A stretch of DNA of 18,102 nt, taken from contig CAJUBC010000048.1 of NCBI GenBank assembly GCA_910584545.1, forward strand, positions 1 to 18,102, in the 5' to 3' direction. The position numbers and the translations under genes are program-made. Below are positions 1 through 8,399 of this stretch, piece after piece. The DNA comes from an uncultured Muribaculaceae bacterium (GTDB taxonomy: Bacteria; Bacteroidota; Bacteroidia; Bacteroidales; Muribaculaceae). Under the pieces are notes generated by a model, which made no database searches, was not told the DNA's origin, and saw only the letters and a program-made list of their open reading frames with translations. Numbering within the stretch: the first letter of the stretch is position 1; every line of letters begins with the position of its first letter.

Positions 1-72
1 CTGCCTTTCATGAAGTTGGACTAACTACTTTACGGTTTAGCGGACAGTAATAGTTAAAAAGATAATTAAAAG

Positions 73-107
73 GAAAAAAAGTGCGGCAGCATGTAATGTC
101 TATTACA
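73..107 (-). terminator. possible weak terminator after trmN
   Basis: Just downstream of the trmN stop, on the minus strand, a 6-bp perfect stem (TGTAAT/ATTACA, 92-97 with 102-107, 4-nt loop) is followed about 11 nt later by a run of seven T (complement of 74-80). The stem is A/T-rich and the spacing to the T-run is long, so this would be a weak terminator at best. The rest of positions 1-122 shows no gene. Confidence 0.25.
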
Positions 108-122
108 CACCGATTCGGCTCT

Positions 123-881
123 TTAATAGTAAAGATAAAAATCGTGACAAAGCCTGCGGTGTTCATCCGATGGAATTCCCGACGACACTTCCAGCACAAG
201 ACTGTTATCCGATCGGGGTGATTCGATTTTCAGAGGCTCTCCTCCCCCATCGCCGGTGCTTTTATTTCCGTACATTCCGAATTCGAGGAGAATTCTCTTC
301 GGTGGCTTGGCTGGTGTTCCTTTCACATAACAGTATCGAAGCAATTTCAATCCATTCTCAGCGGCAAGTTCCACAAAACCTACGCCTTTATCGGCCGGCG
401 TTATCATGTCCAGTCTACCATAGTCGGATAGAAGTGACCGACAGTTTTCGATGAGTGTAGCCGGCGAAAGAGTCACCTCATGTCTTGCGGCAATCCGCGG
501 GGTGTCGGCTGTAGAAATACCGGAGGAGAAAAACGGTGGATTTGATACTATCAGGTCAAATTTGTGAGATAACTGAGATGACAATGAGAGAAAGTCGGCT
601 TGCATGGCATTAAGTCGCCCGCTCCAGGGGGAGTTTCGAAAATTATCCGCGGCTTCCTCCACAGAATCTGTGTGGATGTCGATAGCCAGCACTCGGGCGG
701 TAGGATTGCGCTGCGCGCACATCAGCGCTATGACGCCGCATCCCGTCCCGACATCAAGGATATTCGAGCACCCGGAAACATCCGCCCATGCGCCCGTCAG
801 AACGGCATCGACTCCTATTTTGATTGAACTGCGGCCGTGGCTGCAGCTGAATTGTTTGAAGCGAAATAGATTTTCACCCAT
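123..881 (-). CDS. trmN: tRNA1(Val) (adenine(37)-N6)-methyltransferase
   Basis: This is a 252-residue SAM-dependent methyltransferase of the TrmN6/YfiC family, which methylates N6 of adenine 37 next to the anticodon of tRNA1(Val) in the cytoplasm. The SAM-binding motif I is seen at residues 41-50 (LDVGTGCGV), an acidic residue after strand 2 at D68, and the adenine N6-methyltransferase motif NPPF at 114-117. The N-terminal stretch FRFKQFSCSHGRSSIKIGVDAVLTGAW and the later RHEVTLSP are also family-like. The length is close to the E. coli enzyme. The ATG at 879-881 is the obvious start because the conserved N-terminus follows at once. It is transcribed divergently from lon across 133 bp. The family assignment is strong; the exact tRNA target is inferred from the family. 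Confidence 0.9.
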   Translation of the reverse strand: MGENLFRFKQFSCSHGRSSIKIGVDAVLTGAWADVSGCSNILDVGTGCGVIALMCAQRNPTARVLAIDIHTDSVEEAADNFRNSPWSGRLNAMQADFLSLSSQLSHKFDLIVSNPPFFSSGISTADTPRIAARHEVTLSPATLIENCRSLLSDYGRLDMITPADKGVGFVELAAENGLKLLRYCYVKGTPAKPPKRILLEFGMYGNKSTGDGGGEPLKIESPRSDNSLVLEVSSGIPSDEHRRLCHDFYLYY

Positions 882-942
882 AAGTAAGTGCTTTTTATCT
901 TTTATACTCTCCTAACCGTGGAGATATATGATGAAAAATTAC

Positions 943-950
943 TAACTTTG
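943..950 (+). promoter_or_regulatory. -7 box of the lon promoter
   Basis: TAACTTTG matches the Bacteroidetes -7 consensus TAnnTTTG exactly and lies 64 bp before the lon ATG, giving a predicted leader of about 58 nt. No clear -33 TTG element is seen at the usual 19-21-nt spacing, so the call rests on one box. Confidence 0.45.
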
Positions 951-1014
951 CAGTTGATTTCCCTGAATCGGGGCGACCGGCGATATCTCCGGATGCCGCA
1001 AATTTATCAAATAT

Positions 1015-3483
1015 ATGCCAACAAAAAAAGATATAGACATTTTTTTCAAAGATATAATCGATTCTCCTTCCATTTATGCGAAGGATCACCGCAGCCGGAA
1101 ACGGATGCGGACCATAGACGACACCATCATCATCCCGATGGAGAACGAGGCATACCTTCCGTATATGAAAGTAGGTATCGCTTTGGACAATCCATACACC
1201 CAACAGATGGTGATATATGCCCACAAGAACAATCTTCCGGTATTCATCACCACCCTGCCCGAATCCACGAAGCCCGACAAGGAACTTACGGAGGAAGAGG
1301 AAATGGAGGAGTGGCAGCAGCTTGTGGGCCGCACGGGATGCATAGCCATGATTGTGGACACCACGGGTGTGGACTCCGAAGGAATACTCCACGCTCTTGT
1401 CCACACCGGCTTCCAGGGAACACTGACGTTTCTCGAACATATCAGCACCGGGGAGGTGGACCTCACCGTAGGTACGGTCGAGGAAGAAGCGCTGAAATAC
1501 GTGAATGCAGACAAGGTCAGTGACCAGGCGGTCAATGAACTGCTTGAGTCCACCTATCTGACGGCCGAGCGTTTCCTCAATGAGCAGGACCGCAAGAACC
1601 TCCATGCCAATCTTGACAAGATCGAGAAGCACACACTGCGATGGCTGCATTTCATGATACAGAACTCGCCTGTGGACTGGCGCAGTCAGTATGACCTTCT
1701 ATGCATCAAGGATATAGAGAAGCGCCGTGAACGGTTTCTGGAGTTGCTGACTCTGGAGATGCAGAAGCTGCTTGTCAAAGAGGAGATGCAGCGCCGCACG
1801 GCCTCTCAGCTGTCAAAGCGACAGAAAGAGGAGTTCCTTCGCTCGCAGATCCGCACCATGCAGGATGAGCTGGGGATGGATCAGGATGATGACGAACTTG
1901 ATGAACTTCGCGAGCGCGCGTCGAAGAAAGAATGGTCGGAAGAGACCGCCAAGGCATTCGAGAAAGAGATGAGGCGTCTGATGCGCTACAGCATGAACTC
2001 GCCCGAATACGCATTACAGTATTCCTACCTCGACACTTTCCTCGACCTGCCCTGGAACCATTGCGACAACGAGGTGTTCGAGCTTGCCGACGTGGAGAGG
2101 ATACTTGACCGCGACCATTACGGCCTTGAGAAAGTGAAAGAGCGCATAGTGGAGCAGATGGCTGTCATCAAACTCCGCAACGACCTGAAAGCCCCGATTC
2201 TCTGTTTCTACGGACCTCCGGGCGTAGGGAAGACCTCTCTCGGAAAATCCATAGCGGAGGCACTCGGACGCAAGTACGTAAGAGTGGCGCTGGGAGGCAT
2301 ACATGACGAATCGGAAATCCGCGGTCACCGTCGCACCTATCTCGGCTCTATGCCGGGAAGGATCATAAGCGCTTTGGAGAAATGCGGCACGAGCAATCCG
2401 GTGATGATGCTTGACGAGATCGACAAAATCGGCAGCGACTTCAAGGGAGACCCTTCGACCGCGTTGCTCGAGGTGCTCGATCCGGAACAGAACTGCAGGT
2501 TCCACGACAATTATATCGACCACGATTACGACCTTTCGAAAGTACTTTTCATCGCCACGGCCAACAATCTCCAGACCGTGTCGGCCCCGCTGCTCGACAG
2601 AATGGAGCTTATCGAGATAGGCAGCTATGTAGATGATGAGAAGATACAGATCGCTCTGCGCCATCTTCTGCCCAAGACGCTTGTGGAACATGGTTTCGAT
2701 AAGGATGAGGTAAAGTTCTCTCCGGAAGCCGTGGCGGAGATTATCTCCGAGTACACCCGGGAAAGCGGTGTGCGCCGCCTTGAGAAGAGGATATCGGATG
2801 TACTGCGCAAATTAGCGAGATTGAAAGCATCGGGCAAAGAATTCCCCCATGTGGTGGACGAGACGCTCGTCCGCGAATATCTCGGCAAGCCCGATGTCAT
2901 ACCCGACAGCTATGAGAACAACGACAAGCCCGGCGTGGTGACCGGTCTAGCATGGACCCAGGCAGGAGGAGAGATACTTTTCATCGAATCGGCGCTATCG
3001 CCCGGCAAGGGAGAGAAACTCACGCTTACCGGCAATCTGGGCACAGTGATGAAGGAATCGGCCATGATCGCCCTCCAGTATTTGAAGAGCAACGCCAAAA
3101 GGTTCGGAATCGACATTAAGAAATTCGAGGAAAACGACGTGCACATCCACGTACCGGAGGGAGCGATTCCCAAGGACGGACCTTCGGCGGGAATTACCAT
3201 GCTGACCTCATTGGCATCGACGTTCACAGGCCGCAAGGTGGCTCCGCGTCTGGCTATGACCGGAGAGTTCACACTCCGGGGAAGAGTACTCCCCGTGGGA
3301 GGCATAAAAGAAAAGATCCTGGCGGCAAAACGCGCCGGGATCAATACCGTGATACTTTGCGAAAAGAACCGCAAGGACATCGAGGAAATCAACAGCCGAT
3401 ACCTCGAAGGAATGAACTTTCACTTCGTGGAGTCAGCATCTGAAGTTCTTGAGCTCGCCTTGCTTGAGGAGACTGCGGACTGA
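1015..3483 (+). CDS. lon: ATP-dependent protease Lon
   Basis: Lon is a cytoplasmic homohexameric AAA+ serine protease that degrades misfolded and regulatory proteins. The 822-residue protein has the full domain order. An N-terminal substrate-binding LON domain covers about residues 35-235 and is followed by a helical, highly charged stretch. The AAA+ module has Walker A GPPGVGKT at 400-407 and Walker B MMLDEID around 464-470. The C-terminal protease domain carries the catalytic Ser in KDGPSAG (S724) and Lys in GGIKEK (K767), with the same 43-residue spacing as S679/K722 of E. coli Lon. The ATG at 1015 is preceded by an A/T-rich leader. The last 64 bp overlap the helicase gene on the opposite strand. 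Lon is often stress-induced, but no heat-shock operator was recognised here. Confidence 0.97.
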   Translation: MPTKKDIDIFFKDIIDSPSIYAKDHRSRKRMRTIDDTIIIPMENEAYLPYMKVGIALDNPYTQQMVIYAHKNNLPVFITTLPESTKPDKELTEEEEMEEWQQLVGRTGCIAMIVDTTGVDSEGILHALVHTGFQGTLTFLEHISTGEVDLTVGTVEEEALKYVNADKVSDQAVNELLESTYLTAERFLNEQDRKNLHANLDKIEKHTLRWLHFMIQNSPVDWRSQYDLLCIKDIEKRRERFLELLTLEMQKLLVKEEMQRRTASQLSKRQKEEFLRSQIRTMQDELGMDQDDDELDELRERASKKEWSEETAKAFEKEMRRLMRYSMNSPEYALQYSYLDTFLDLPWNHCDNEVFELADVERILDRDHYGLEKVKERIVEQMAVIKLRNDLKAPILCFYGPPGVGKTSLGKSIAEALGRKYVRVALGGIHDESEIRGHRRTYLGSMPGRIISALEKCGTSNPVMMLDEIDKIGSDFKGDPSTALLEVLDPEQNCRFHDNYIDHDYDLSKVLFIATANNLQTVSAPLLDRMELIEIGSYVDDEKIQIALRHLLPKTLVEHGFDKDEVKFSPEAVAEIISEYTRESGVRRLEKRISDVLRKLARLKASGKEFPHVVDETLVREYLGKPDVIPDSYENNDKPGVVTGLAWTQAGGEILFIESALSPGKGEKLTLTGNLGTVMKESAMIALQYLKSNAKRFGIDIKKFEENDVHIHVPEGAIPKDGPSAGITMLTSLASTFTGRKVAPRLAMTGEFTLRGRVLPVGGIKEKILAAKRAGINTVILCEKNRKDIEEINSRYLEGMNFHFVESASEVLELALLEETAD

Positions 3484-4754
3484 CCGCCCGACCGCTTTCT
3501 ACCGCGTCCGCGGTGATTCCTGCGGTCCCCGCGGTCCTTGCGGCCGCGACCTTTACCCTCGTTGACTTTTTTACGCCCCCTATCCTTTCTGCGGGATTCC
3601 CCGCCGGTGGATACGGGGGCTTCTCCAAATTCAGCGGGTACCTCCTCGCGGGGAATCTCTTTCTCGAGGAGTCGCTCTATCTTGCGCAGACGGAACATCT
3701 CGTCAGGGGACACGAACGTGACGGCCTCCCCTTCCCTATTGGCGCGCGCCGTACGGCCTATACGGTGGACATAATCCTCGGCCTCACGGGGGACATCGAA
3801 GTTGATCACCATCTCAATGTCATCGATGTCGATGCCTCGTGCAAGAATATCCGTAGCAACTATCACATGGGTCTTCCCTGACTTGAAATCGAGCATCACG
3901 TTGTCGCGCTGCGTCTGGTCCAGGTCCGAGTGCATCTCCGCAATCTTATACCGGAATTTCCTCAGCTCGCGCGCAAGATTCTTCACCTTCAGCTTGGAAG
4001 ATGAGAATATTATGACGCGCCGTGGAGGATTGGTCTCGAATATCCTCTTCAGGATAGGCAGTTTCTGCGGCTCGTAGCAGACATAGACCGACTGCTTGAT
4101 TTTCTCGGCGGGTTTGGACACAGCTATCTTGATCTCGACGGGATTCTTCAGGATCTTGTTGGCCATCTGCTGTATTTTCGGAGGCATGGTGGCCGAGAAC
4201 ATCAACACCTGCACGTTCTTGGGCAGGTGGGAATAGATCTGCATGATGTCGTCGTAGAATCCCATGTCGAGCATTCGGTCGGCCTCGTCGAGGATAAAAA
4301 ACGATACCTTAGAGAGATCCACATACCCCATGCTGAGATGCGCAAGGAGCCGACCAGGAGTTGCTATGACCACATCTGCACCTGACTTGAGACCTTTGCG
4401 CTGCTGGTCGTAGGTGAAGCCGTCGGTTCCGCCATAGATGGCTATGCTGCTCACGGGCATGAAGTAGGCGAATCCCTGCAGCTGCCGGTCGATCTGCTGG
4501 GCAAGTTCCCTTGTCGGCGCCATCACCACACAGTTCACCGCATCGGAGGGGAACCCCCCGTCGGCAAGCCTGTTGATCACAGGCAACAGATAAGCAGCGG
4601 TCTTACCGGTACCGGTCTGCGCGCAGGCAAGCAGATCGTTGCCCTCGAGCACAGCCGGTATGGTCTGTTCCTGAATAGGGGTACACTCATCGAAATGCAT
4701 GTCCCAGAGGCCGTCGAGCACTTCGTCGTTGGTCAGTATCTCATCAAATCTCAT
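3420..4754 (-). CDS. DEAD-box ATP-dependent RNA helicase (RhlE-like)
   Basis: This 444-residue DEAD-box helicase unwinds short RNA duplexes in ribosome assembly or mRNA turnover. The motifs appear in order: Q motif TPIQEQTIP near 25-33, Walker A AQTGTGKT 45-52, PTREL near 80-84, TPGRL near 132-136, DEAD 156-159, SAT 187-189, then VATDILARGIDI and HRIGRTAR in the second RecA domain. DEADRMLDMGF resembles the RhlE branch. From about residue 375 the tail is rich in Arg, Lys and Gly, typical of RNA-binding extensions, and ends Ser-rich. It is the last gene of a nadC-yraN-helicase run, 22 bp after yraN. Its final 20 or so codons lie antisense to the end of lon. The class is certain; the exact orthologue (RhlE, DeaD or other) is not. 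Confidence 0.93.
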   Translation of the reverse strand: MRFDEILTNDEVLDGLWDMHFDECTPIQEQTIPAVLEGNDLLACAQTGTGKTAAYLLPVINRLADGGFPSDAVNCVVMAPTRELAQQIDRQLQGFAYFMPVSSIAIYGGTDGFTYDQQRKGLKSGADVVIATPGRLLAHLSMGYVDLSKVSFFILDEADRMLDMGFYDDIMQIYSHLPKNVQVLMFSATMPPKIQQMANKILKNPVEIKIAVSKPAEKIKQSVYVCYEPQKLPILKRIFETNPPRRVIIFSSSKLKVKNLARELRKFRYKIAEMHSDLDQTQRDNVMLDFKSGKTHVIVATDILARGIDIDDIEMVINFDVPREAEDYVHRIGRTARANREGEAVTFVSPDEMFRLRKIERLLEKEIPREEVPAEFGEAPVSTGGESRRKDRGRKKVNEGKGRGRKDRGDRRNHRGRGRKRSGGQSAVSSSKASSRTSDADSTK

Positions 4755-4776
4755 TGTCTTCTTCTGTTATTTTCTA

Positions 4777-5196
4777 TCATATTGAACTCTGGCAGTTCAT
4801 CCTGCCGTTCAAAGGAGGAAGGAACGCGTCGGGATAATGGTTGAGCTCATAGCTTTCGCGCGTTCCGGTCAGGGTTATTATATCAAAGCGGTATTCGTAC
4901 AGATGCGGCAGGGTGGTCAGGTAGGCATTGGCCCCGCTTACCATCTTCCGTCTCTTTTTTCTGTCGACGGCCTCTACCGGGTCCTTGTCTTTCCTGGCCT
5001 TGACCTCGACAAATATTATCACACCTTCCATCTGCGCGATGATGTCGATTTCAAGCGAGGAACCAATTCTCCAGTTCATCTCACGGATTGTGTAGCCCTG
5101 TGAAATCAAAAAGTCGCGGGCCACGACTTCCGCGTCATGTCCACAGTCATACGCATCGGAACCAATCTGAGTTCTGTCACCGCTTTGCCACGCCAT
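4777..5196 (-). CDS. yraN: YraN family (UPF0102) endonuclease-like protein
   Basis: This 139-residue protein belongs to the YraN/UPF0102 family, whose members have a restriction-endonuclease-like fold and an uncertain cellular role, possibly in recombination or DNA processing. The family pattern is visible: GHDAEVVARDFLISQGY near the N-terminus, N-W-R near 41-43, then the putative metal-binding nuclease residues E49-x-D51 and E64-V-K66 in FVEVKAR. It is slightly longer than the usual 115-125 residues because of about 18 extra residues before the conserved part; no other upstream Met offers a better start. It begins 3 bp after the nadC stop, so it is almost certainly cotranscribed and perhaps translationally coupled. 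Confidence 0.87.
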   Translation of the reverse strand: MAWQSGDRTQIGSDAYDCGHDAEVVARDFLISQGYTIREMNWRIGSSLEIDIIAQMEGVIIFVEVKARKDKDPVEAVDRKKRRKMVSGANAYLTTLPHLYEYRFDIITLTGTRESYELNHYPDAFLPPLNGRMNCQSSI

Positions 5197-5199
5197 ATC

Positions 5200-6048
5200 T
5201 CAGAATGCCTTGAACGACATGTCGAGTCCCTTCACGCTATGGGTGAGGGCTCCTACAGAGATAAAGTCAACGCCGGTCTCACCGTATGCGCGTAAGTTCT
5301 CGAGAGTGATACCACCCGAGGATTCTGTCTCTACTTTTCCATCCACCAGCTTCACGGCCTCGCGGGTAAGCTCGGGAGTGAAATTGTCGAACATGATACG
5401 GTCCACACCACCGTGGGCGAGCACCCGACGGATGTCATCGAGACTGCGAACCTCCACCTCAATCTTCAGATCCTTACCGGAGTCCTTGCAGTATTGCTGT
5501 GCTCTGGATATTGCCTTCTCTATGCCTCCGGCAAAATCGATATGGTTGTCCTTTATCAGAATCATGTCGAAAAGGCCGATACGATGGTTGGTGCCTCCGC
5601 CGGCCTCCACAGCTTCTTTCTCAAGCATCCTCATCCCGGGAGTGGTCTTGCGCGTATCGAGCACACGAGTATGGAGTCCCTTGAGCTCATCCTGATAACG
5701 GCGCGTCATAGTGGCCACTCCGCTCATTCGCTGCATGATGTTGAGCATTGTCCGCTCCGCTATGAGCAACGACCTTACCGGACCTTCGGCCGTGAACGCC
5801 ACATCCCCTTTCTTTACCTCGGCACCGTCACCGATCATCACATTCATCTTTATGGAGGGATCCACACGATGCAGGACCTTTTCAGCCACCTTCACTCCGG
5901 AGAGTATGCCGTCCTCCTTTATGATAAGTCTGGAACGGCCCATGGCATCTTCCGGAATAGTGGAGAGCGTGGTGTGGTCGCCGTCACCTAAATCCTCGGC
6001 AAAAGCCAGATCGAGGAGATCATCGATAAGTTCTTCTTTTGTCTTCAT
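5200..6048 (-). CDS. nadC: nicotinate-nucleotide pyrophosphorylase (quinolinate phosphoribosyltransferase)
   Basis: NadC converts quinolinate and PRPP to nicotinate mononucleotide, CO2 and pyrophosphate in de novo NAD synthesis. The 282-residue length is normal. Family motifs are all present: ERTMLNIMQRMSGVAT at 98-113, DTRKTTPGMR at 131-140, the substrate-binding GGTNHRIGL with H155-R156, KDNH at 166-169, the acidic strand IEVEVRS, MFDNF, ESSGGI and SVGALTHS near the C-terminus. It is the first gene of the minus-strand group with yraN and the helicase. No nadA or nadB lies nearby. The promoter must lie in 6049-6144, but no convincing -7/-33 pair was seen there. Confidence 0.96.
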   Translation of the reverse strand: MKTKEELIDDLLDLAFAEDLGDGDHTTLSTIPEDAMGRSRLIIKEDGILSGVKVAEKVLHRVDPSIKMNVMIGDGAEVKKGDVAFTAEGPVRSLLIAERTMLNIMQRMSGVATMTRRYQDELKGLHTRVLDTRKTTPGMRMLEKEAVEAGGGTNHRIGLFDMILIKDNHIDFAGGIEKAISRAQQYCKDSGKDLKIEVEVRSLDDIRRVLAHGGVDRIMFDNFTPELTREAVKLVDGKVETESSGGITLENLRAYGETGVDFISVGALTHSVKGLDMSFKAF

Positions 6049-6089
6049 ACCTGAATCTGAATATGCGAATCGACTTTTACAGTCTTTGT

Positions 6090-6126
6090 ATTATAAATGT
6101 AAAGGGAGGGAGACAAAGCCCCCTCC
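6090..6126 (-). terminator. intrinsic terminator after dcp
   Basis: On the minus strand the stem GGAGGG/CCCTCC (6121-6126 with 6105-6110, 10-nt loop) begins 19 bp after the dcp stop and is followed by the T-rich stretch TTTACATTTATAA. The stem is fully G/C apart from one A-T pair, and the T-rich tail is interrupted, so termination may be partial, with read-through towards nadC. Confidence 0.5.
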
Positions 6127-6144
6127 TCGTGAGTAATCGTATGC

Positions 6145-8292
6145 TTATTTCTCGGGAATGATGCCGTCACGTTTCAGGAGGGCATCGACCGTGGGCTGCT
6201 TGCCGCGGAATTCCATGTAGAGCTCCATCGGGTCGCGGGTGTCGCCGGCCTGAAGCATCTTGCGGAACTTCCGGGCGGTCTTCTTGTCGAATATGCCGTT
6301 TTCGAGGAACGCCGCGAATGCGTCTGCATCGAGAAGCTCCGACCATTTGTAGCCGTAATATCCGGCTGCGTATCCTCCCGAGAAGACGTGGGTAAACGCC
6401 GGCGATATAAGGCAACCATCAACCATCGGGAATATCTCCACCGGTTTCAGGGCGTTCTCCTCGAAGGCCGAGATGTCGGCCGAGGCACGGAGAGGTTCCT
6501 CGATGGTGTGGTACGCCATGTCGAGGTATCCGAATCCAAGCTGACGCATCGTGGAGTATGCAGCTCCGAATCTCGCAGCCTTTACGAATCGGTCAATCAG
6601 GTCCTGAGGCATTTTCTTGCCTGTCTTGTAATGACGGGCGAATCCGTCGAGATATTTTTTCTGAGTGAGGAAGTTCTCGTTGAACTGCGAGAACAACTCT
6701 ACGAAATCGTGGTCTACATTAGTGCCGCTCAGGCTCTTGTACTTCGCTTCGGCCGACAGTCCGTGAAGTGCATGACCGAACTCATGAAGGAATGTCTCTA
6801 CTTCGTCTGAATTCAAAAGCACGGGGTCACTGCCTGTGGGTTTAGAGAAGTTGCAGACAATAGAAATCAGAGGAATAGACTTGTTTCCCTCATCATCCTT
6901 GGTCTCGGTGCGGAACTCCGTCATCCACGCGCCCGAACTCTTGCCGGGGCGGTAGAAGAAATCGGCGTAGAGGACACCGAGCAGCTTGCCGCCGTCATCA
7001 TATACCTCGTATGCCCTTACATCAGGATGGTATTTGTCGATATTCTTGTTTTCCTTGAACTCATAGCCGTAAAGCTTGGTGGCGAGACCGAAAACGCCGT
7101 CAATCGTGTTGTCCAGTTCGAAATAAGGCTTCAGTTCCTCCTCATCGAACGCATAATTGGCGTTTTTCAGTTTGTCGGACCAGAAGGTATAGTCCCAGGG
7201 CTGGAGAATGAAGCCCTCTCCTTCGCTCTTGCGGGCGAACTGCTGGATTTCCGCTATCTCTGCCTTCATCGGCTCCGTATAGCTTTCGCGCAGGTTCTCA
7301 AGGAACGCCATTACTGCTTCCGGAGTCTTGGCCATGGTGTTCTGCAACTGATACTCAGCGAAATTCTTTTTGCCCATCAGTTTCGCGATTTCGAGACGGA
7401 TGTTGGCGATATCCTTCAGAATCTGAAGATTGTTGAACTCGCCATCGGTATTTTTCGATGAGTTCAGCTTATACAGTTTCTCACGCAGTCCGCGGTTCTC
7501 AGAATACATCATGAACGGATAGTAGGAAGGGCGGAAAACGGTGACGAGATAAAGAGTTGGATCGTCTTCCTTACCTTCCTCGGCAAGAGTTTCGGCTGCT
7601 GCCGCGCGGTATGCCGTCTTGATTGACTCAGGGATACCGGCAAGATCACTTTCGTGCAGCCACATTCTTCTCTCCGGGTCTTTCATCGCGTTGGTTGCGT
7701 TCTGTGAATAACACACATTCAGGTCCGAGAGTTCCGCGTTGAGGCGACGGAATTTCTCGCGGTCCCCGCCGGTGAGGTTGGCACCGGAGGTGAGGAACGA
7801 ATCATAAGTTTTCTTGATCAGACGCAGATCCTCGGGCGTGAGTGATGTATCCTTATCCTTGTTGTCGTATACTGTCTTGATGCGGTTCCACAGACCTTCG
7901 TTGAGGATGATGTCGGTGCTGTGGCGAGACAGTTCAGGAGTGATTTCAGCCAGAACTCGCATCATCACCGTATCCCCCATAGCGGCCTCGAGATTGCCCA
8001 AGGCAAGCACAGAGCGGTCGAGCACCTCTCCCGAACGGTCGAGAGCCACGATAGTGTTTTCGAAAGTCGGAACGCTTCTCTGATTTACAATCGCATCAAT
8101 CTCCCGATTCTGGAGCTTGATACCCTCGAGGACACCTTCCTTATAGTCCGCGGGAGTAAGCGATGAAAAGGGCAATGTGCTATATTGGCCGAAGGGTCCG
8201 TTGATGAGCGGATTGGTCACGGCTGCCGTTGATTCAGCTGTAATTGTCATGAGTGAAAGGGCTGCCAGCGAGTGCAGCAATATTTTTTTCAT
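6145..8292 (-). CDS. dcp: exported M3-family peptidyl-dipeptidase (Dcp-like)
   Basis: This 715-residue zinc metallopeptidase is of the M3 family, Dcp/oligopeptidase A branch, which trims dipeptides from the C-termini of oligopeptides. An N-terminal signal peptide is evident: MKK, a hydrophobic core at about 4-18, and a small-residue site near A23-A24, so it probably acts in the periplasm. The zinc site is HEFGH at 503-507, with the third ligand probably E532 in DFVELFSQ. Downstream, HVFSGGYAAGYYGYKWSE is the usual M3 substrate-binding segment. The family commonly has VELPSQ where this protein has VELFSQ. Nothing suggests a lipobox. It stands alone, 107 bp after rpoD and behind its terminator, so it needs its own promoter. 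The call is firm for M3; Dcp rather than PrlC is inferred from the size and export. Confidence 0.93.
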   Translation of the reverse strand: MKKILLHSLAALSLMTITAESTAAVTNPLINGPFGQYSTLPFSSLTPADYKEGVLEGIKLQNREIDAIVNQRSVPTFENTIVALDRSGEVLDRSVLALGNLEAAMGDTVMMRVLAEITPELSRHSTDIILNEGLWNRIKTVYDNKDKDTSLTPEDLRLIKKTYDSFLTSGANLTGGDREKFRRLNAELSDLNVCYSQNATNAMKDPERRMWLHESDLAGIPESIKTAYRAAAAETLAEEGKEDDPTLYLVTVFRPSYYPFMMYSENRGLREKLYKLNSSKNTDGEFNNLQILKDIANIRLEIAKLMGKKNFAEYQLQNTMAKTPEAVMAFLENLRESYTEPMKAEIAEIQQFARKSEGEGFILQPWDYTFWSDKLKNANYAFDEEELKPYFELDNTIDGVFGLATKLYGYEFKENKNIDKYHPDVRAYEVYDDGGKLLGVLYADFFYRPGKSSGAWMTEFRTETKDDEGNKSIPLISIVCNFSKPTGSDPVLLNSDEVETFLHEFGHALHGLSAEAKYKSLSGTNVDHDFVELFSQFNENFLTQKKYLDGFARHYKTGKKMPQDLIDRFVKAARFGAAYSTMRQLGFGYLDMAYHTIEEPLRASADISAFEENALKPVEIFPMVDGCLISPAFTHVFSGGYAAGYYGYKWSELLDADAFAAFLENGIFDKKTARKFRKMLQAGDTRDPMELYMEFRGKQPTVDALLKRDGIIPEK

Positions 8293-8328
8293 ATCGTCTA
8301 AATCTCGTTTCTTGATGATAATACTGAT

Positions 8329-8378
8329 AAAAAGGAGCCCCTGACATGAACGGAAGGAGATACGTTCATGTCACGGGC
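8329..8378 (-). terminator. strong intrinsic terminator after rpoD
   Basis: Read on the minus strand: a 4-bp GCCC/GGGC clamp, one C-C or G-G type mismatch, then an 11-bp perfect stem TGACATGAACG/CGTTCATGTCA (8342-8352 with 8363-8373) and a 10-nt loop, followed by TCC and TTTTT (complement of 8329-8333). It begins 22 bp after the rpoD stop. This is the clearest intrinsic terminator in the window. Confidence 0.87.
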
Positions 8379-8399
8379 ACTAAAGGTTTGAATTCGATG

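Noticed and set aside
1..122. Possible end of another gene at the left edge
   Set aside because: No frame there shows family resemblance. The sequence is A/T-rich and better read as the downstream region of trmN.
895..2691. Long minus-strand frames (895-1650 and 2014-2691)
   Set aside because: Both lie antisense to lon, have no recognisable domain, and are explained by its codon bias.
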